A stretch of DNA of 5,044 nt. It comes from Paraneptunicella sp964228975. Lineage in GTDB: Bacteria; Pseudomonadota; Gammaproteobacteria; Enterobacterales; Alteromonadaceae. The position numbers and the translations under genes are program-made. The stretch lies in NCBI GenBank assembly GCA_964228975.1, contig CAXRCC010000126.1, positions 1-5,044 of the forward strand, in the 5' to 3' direction. Below are positions 4,277 to 5,044 of this stretch, piece after piece. Position 1 is the stretch's first letter, and each line of letters begins with the position of its first letter. The notes below the pieces were generated by a model. It was not told where the DNA came from and made no database searches. It was given only the letters and a program-made list of their open reading frames with translations.

Positions 4277-5044
4277 CTATAACTCTGCTAATTGTGTTAG
4301 GAGTTTTGACGCTGGAGCAGATAAGCCAAGATTCGGTAACGACCTGAAATTTATCCATCCAACGTTCACATCACCAACATGACCGAGTGGCTTTTCCTTT
4401 AATTGCAGTAACTTTGGTTCGATATCCAGATGGAAGTGACTGAATGTATGTCGAAAAGCAGGCAATGAAACCAAATCATAATGCTCAACACTGTATTCAC
4501 GAAGAACATCAGGCAGATGACTTTCAGACTCAGCCTCTACAAAACTCCACAATCCCCCCCAAATTCCCGAGGGTGGCCTTTGGTACATCAAGACTTCACT
4601 TTCCCAAACAGGCAACAGCATCACAGTGCGTTTAACCGGTATGGCTTTTTTAGGCTTTTTGCCGGGAAAGTCTGCTTGCCTATCGTTAGCTTTCGCAAAA
4701 CAATCTTCAGCAACCGGACATGATTCACATTTTGGTTTACTGCGCGTGCATAATGTCGCGCCCATATCCATCATTGCTTGGTTATAATCAGCAACTCGGC
4801 TTTGCGGCGTATTGGTTTCAGCGTGCTCCCAAAGTGCAACCTCAACGGGTTTGGTTCCCGGCCAGCCTTCCACACCATGAAATCGCGCCAATACGCGTTT
4901 CACATTACCATCCAAAATAGCGTGCGCTTGCCCTAACGAAAGCGATAGCACCGCCCCTGCTGTCGAGCGACCAATACCCGGCAAATCCACGACCTCTTCC
5001 AATGTCGTTGGAAATTCGCCTGCATATTCATTAGCAATTCGCTG
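4277..5044 (-). CDS. mutY: A/G-specific adenine DNA glycosylase MutY, N-terminus beyond window
   Basis: This base-excision repair enzyme removes adenine paired with 8-oxoguanine. It comprises 255 codons and a stop; the reading frame runs open to the right edge, so the true start and the N-terminal catalytic glutamate are outside. Visible are the helix-hairpin-helix LPGIGRSTAGAVLSL with the catalytic aspartate in the following ILDGNVKRVLAR, the [4Fe-4S] ligands in the C-x6-C-x2-C-x5-C pattern (CTRSKPKCESCPVAEDC), and the C-terminal NUDIX-like domain beginning near PVKRTVMLLPVW, with PPSGIWGGLW and the FSHFHL 8-oxoG-recognition loop. All match E. coli MutY closely. It is the upstream gene of an apparent operon with the SUMF protein. 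In E. coli the next gene is yggX, which here is displaced by about 3.3 kb. The gene appears intact and functional as far as it is visible. Confidence 0.97.
   Translation of the reverse strand, partial: QRIANEYAGEFPTTLEEVVDLPGIGRSTAGAVLSLSLGQAHAILDGNVKRVLARFHGVEGWPGTKPVEVALWEHAETNTPQSRVADYNQAMMDMGATLCTRSKPKCESCPVAEDCFAKANDRQADFPGKKPKKAIPVKRTVMLLPVWESEVLMYQRPPSGIWGGLWSFVEAESESHLPDVLREYSVEHYDLVSLPAFRHTFSHFHLDIEPKLLQLKEKPLGHVGDVNVGWINFRSLPNLGLSAPASKLLTQLAEL

Noticed and set aside
3974..4382. Plus-strand open frames over the SUMF and mutY 3' ends
   Set aside because: They are antisense to two clearly recognised genes and have no independent start signals.
4444..4920. Plus-strand open frames antisense to mutY
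   Set aside because: MutY motifs are continuous across this interval on the minus strand; the plus-strand readings are shadows.
5000..5002. TTG codon as the start of mutY
   Set aside because: The frame continues open to the window edge with MutY-like sequence (EFPTTLEEVVDLPGIG), so the gene is simply cut by the edge.
1..5044. CRISPR array, rRNA, insertion sequence or toxin-antitoxin pair
   Set aside because: I saw no spaced repeats, rRNA sequence, transposase motifs or small paired genes; the only mobile-element sign is the integrase fragment.

Overview
The window looks like chromosomal DNA of a gammaproteobacterium, most likely a marine Alteromonadales-type organism. That placement is inferred from the style of MutY and YggX, the moderate GC content and the mutY / yggX / tRNA-Phe neighbourhood; no marker gene fixes the genus. 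Nearly everything lies on the minus strand. The one plus-strand gene is the tail of an integrase at the left edge.

Reading in the direction of transcription (right to left): mutY (A/G-specific adenine glycosylase) enters from the right edge without its N-terminus. Six bases after its stop begins a secreted, cysteine-rich protein of the FGE/SUMF family, so the two look like one operon. It ends at a hairpin (3403-3444). An AT-rich stretch of roughly 340 bases follows, with no gene but with the control region of the next gene: a candidate promoter and two perfect 7-2-7 palindromes. That gene is a class III-like zinc alcohol dehydrogenase homologue. It keeps all four structural-zinc cysteines, but both catalytic-zinc cysteines are serine and its Rossmann glycine motif is disturbed. 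Next come murI (glutamate racemase) and yggX (Fe(2+)-trafficking protein), each with a TATAAT box just upstream, then a 9-bp-stem hairpin, then tRNA-Phe(GAA) with a strong stringent-type promoter.

Left of the tRNA is a mobile-element boundary. The C-terminal catalytic part of a P2-like tyrosine recombinase (2-244) runs toward the tRNA 3' end, with a perfect 11-bp tandem repeat between them. An integrated phage or island therefore probably lies to the left, using the tRNA-Phe 3' end as its attachment site.

Functional themes: mutY (8-oxoguanine repair) and yggX (protection of iron against oxidation) are normally adjacent in E. coli and relatives. Here about 3.3 kb carrying the SUMF protein, the dehydrogenase homologue and murI separates them. 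I found no convincing new multi-gene system. The most unusual items are the apparently catalytically altered dehydrogenase with its operator-like palindromes, and the coupling of a periplasmic SUMF protein to mutY.
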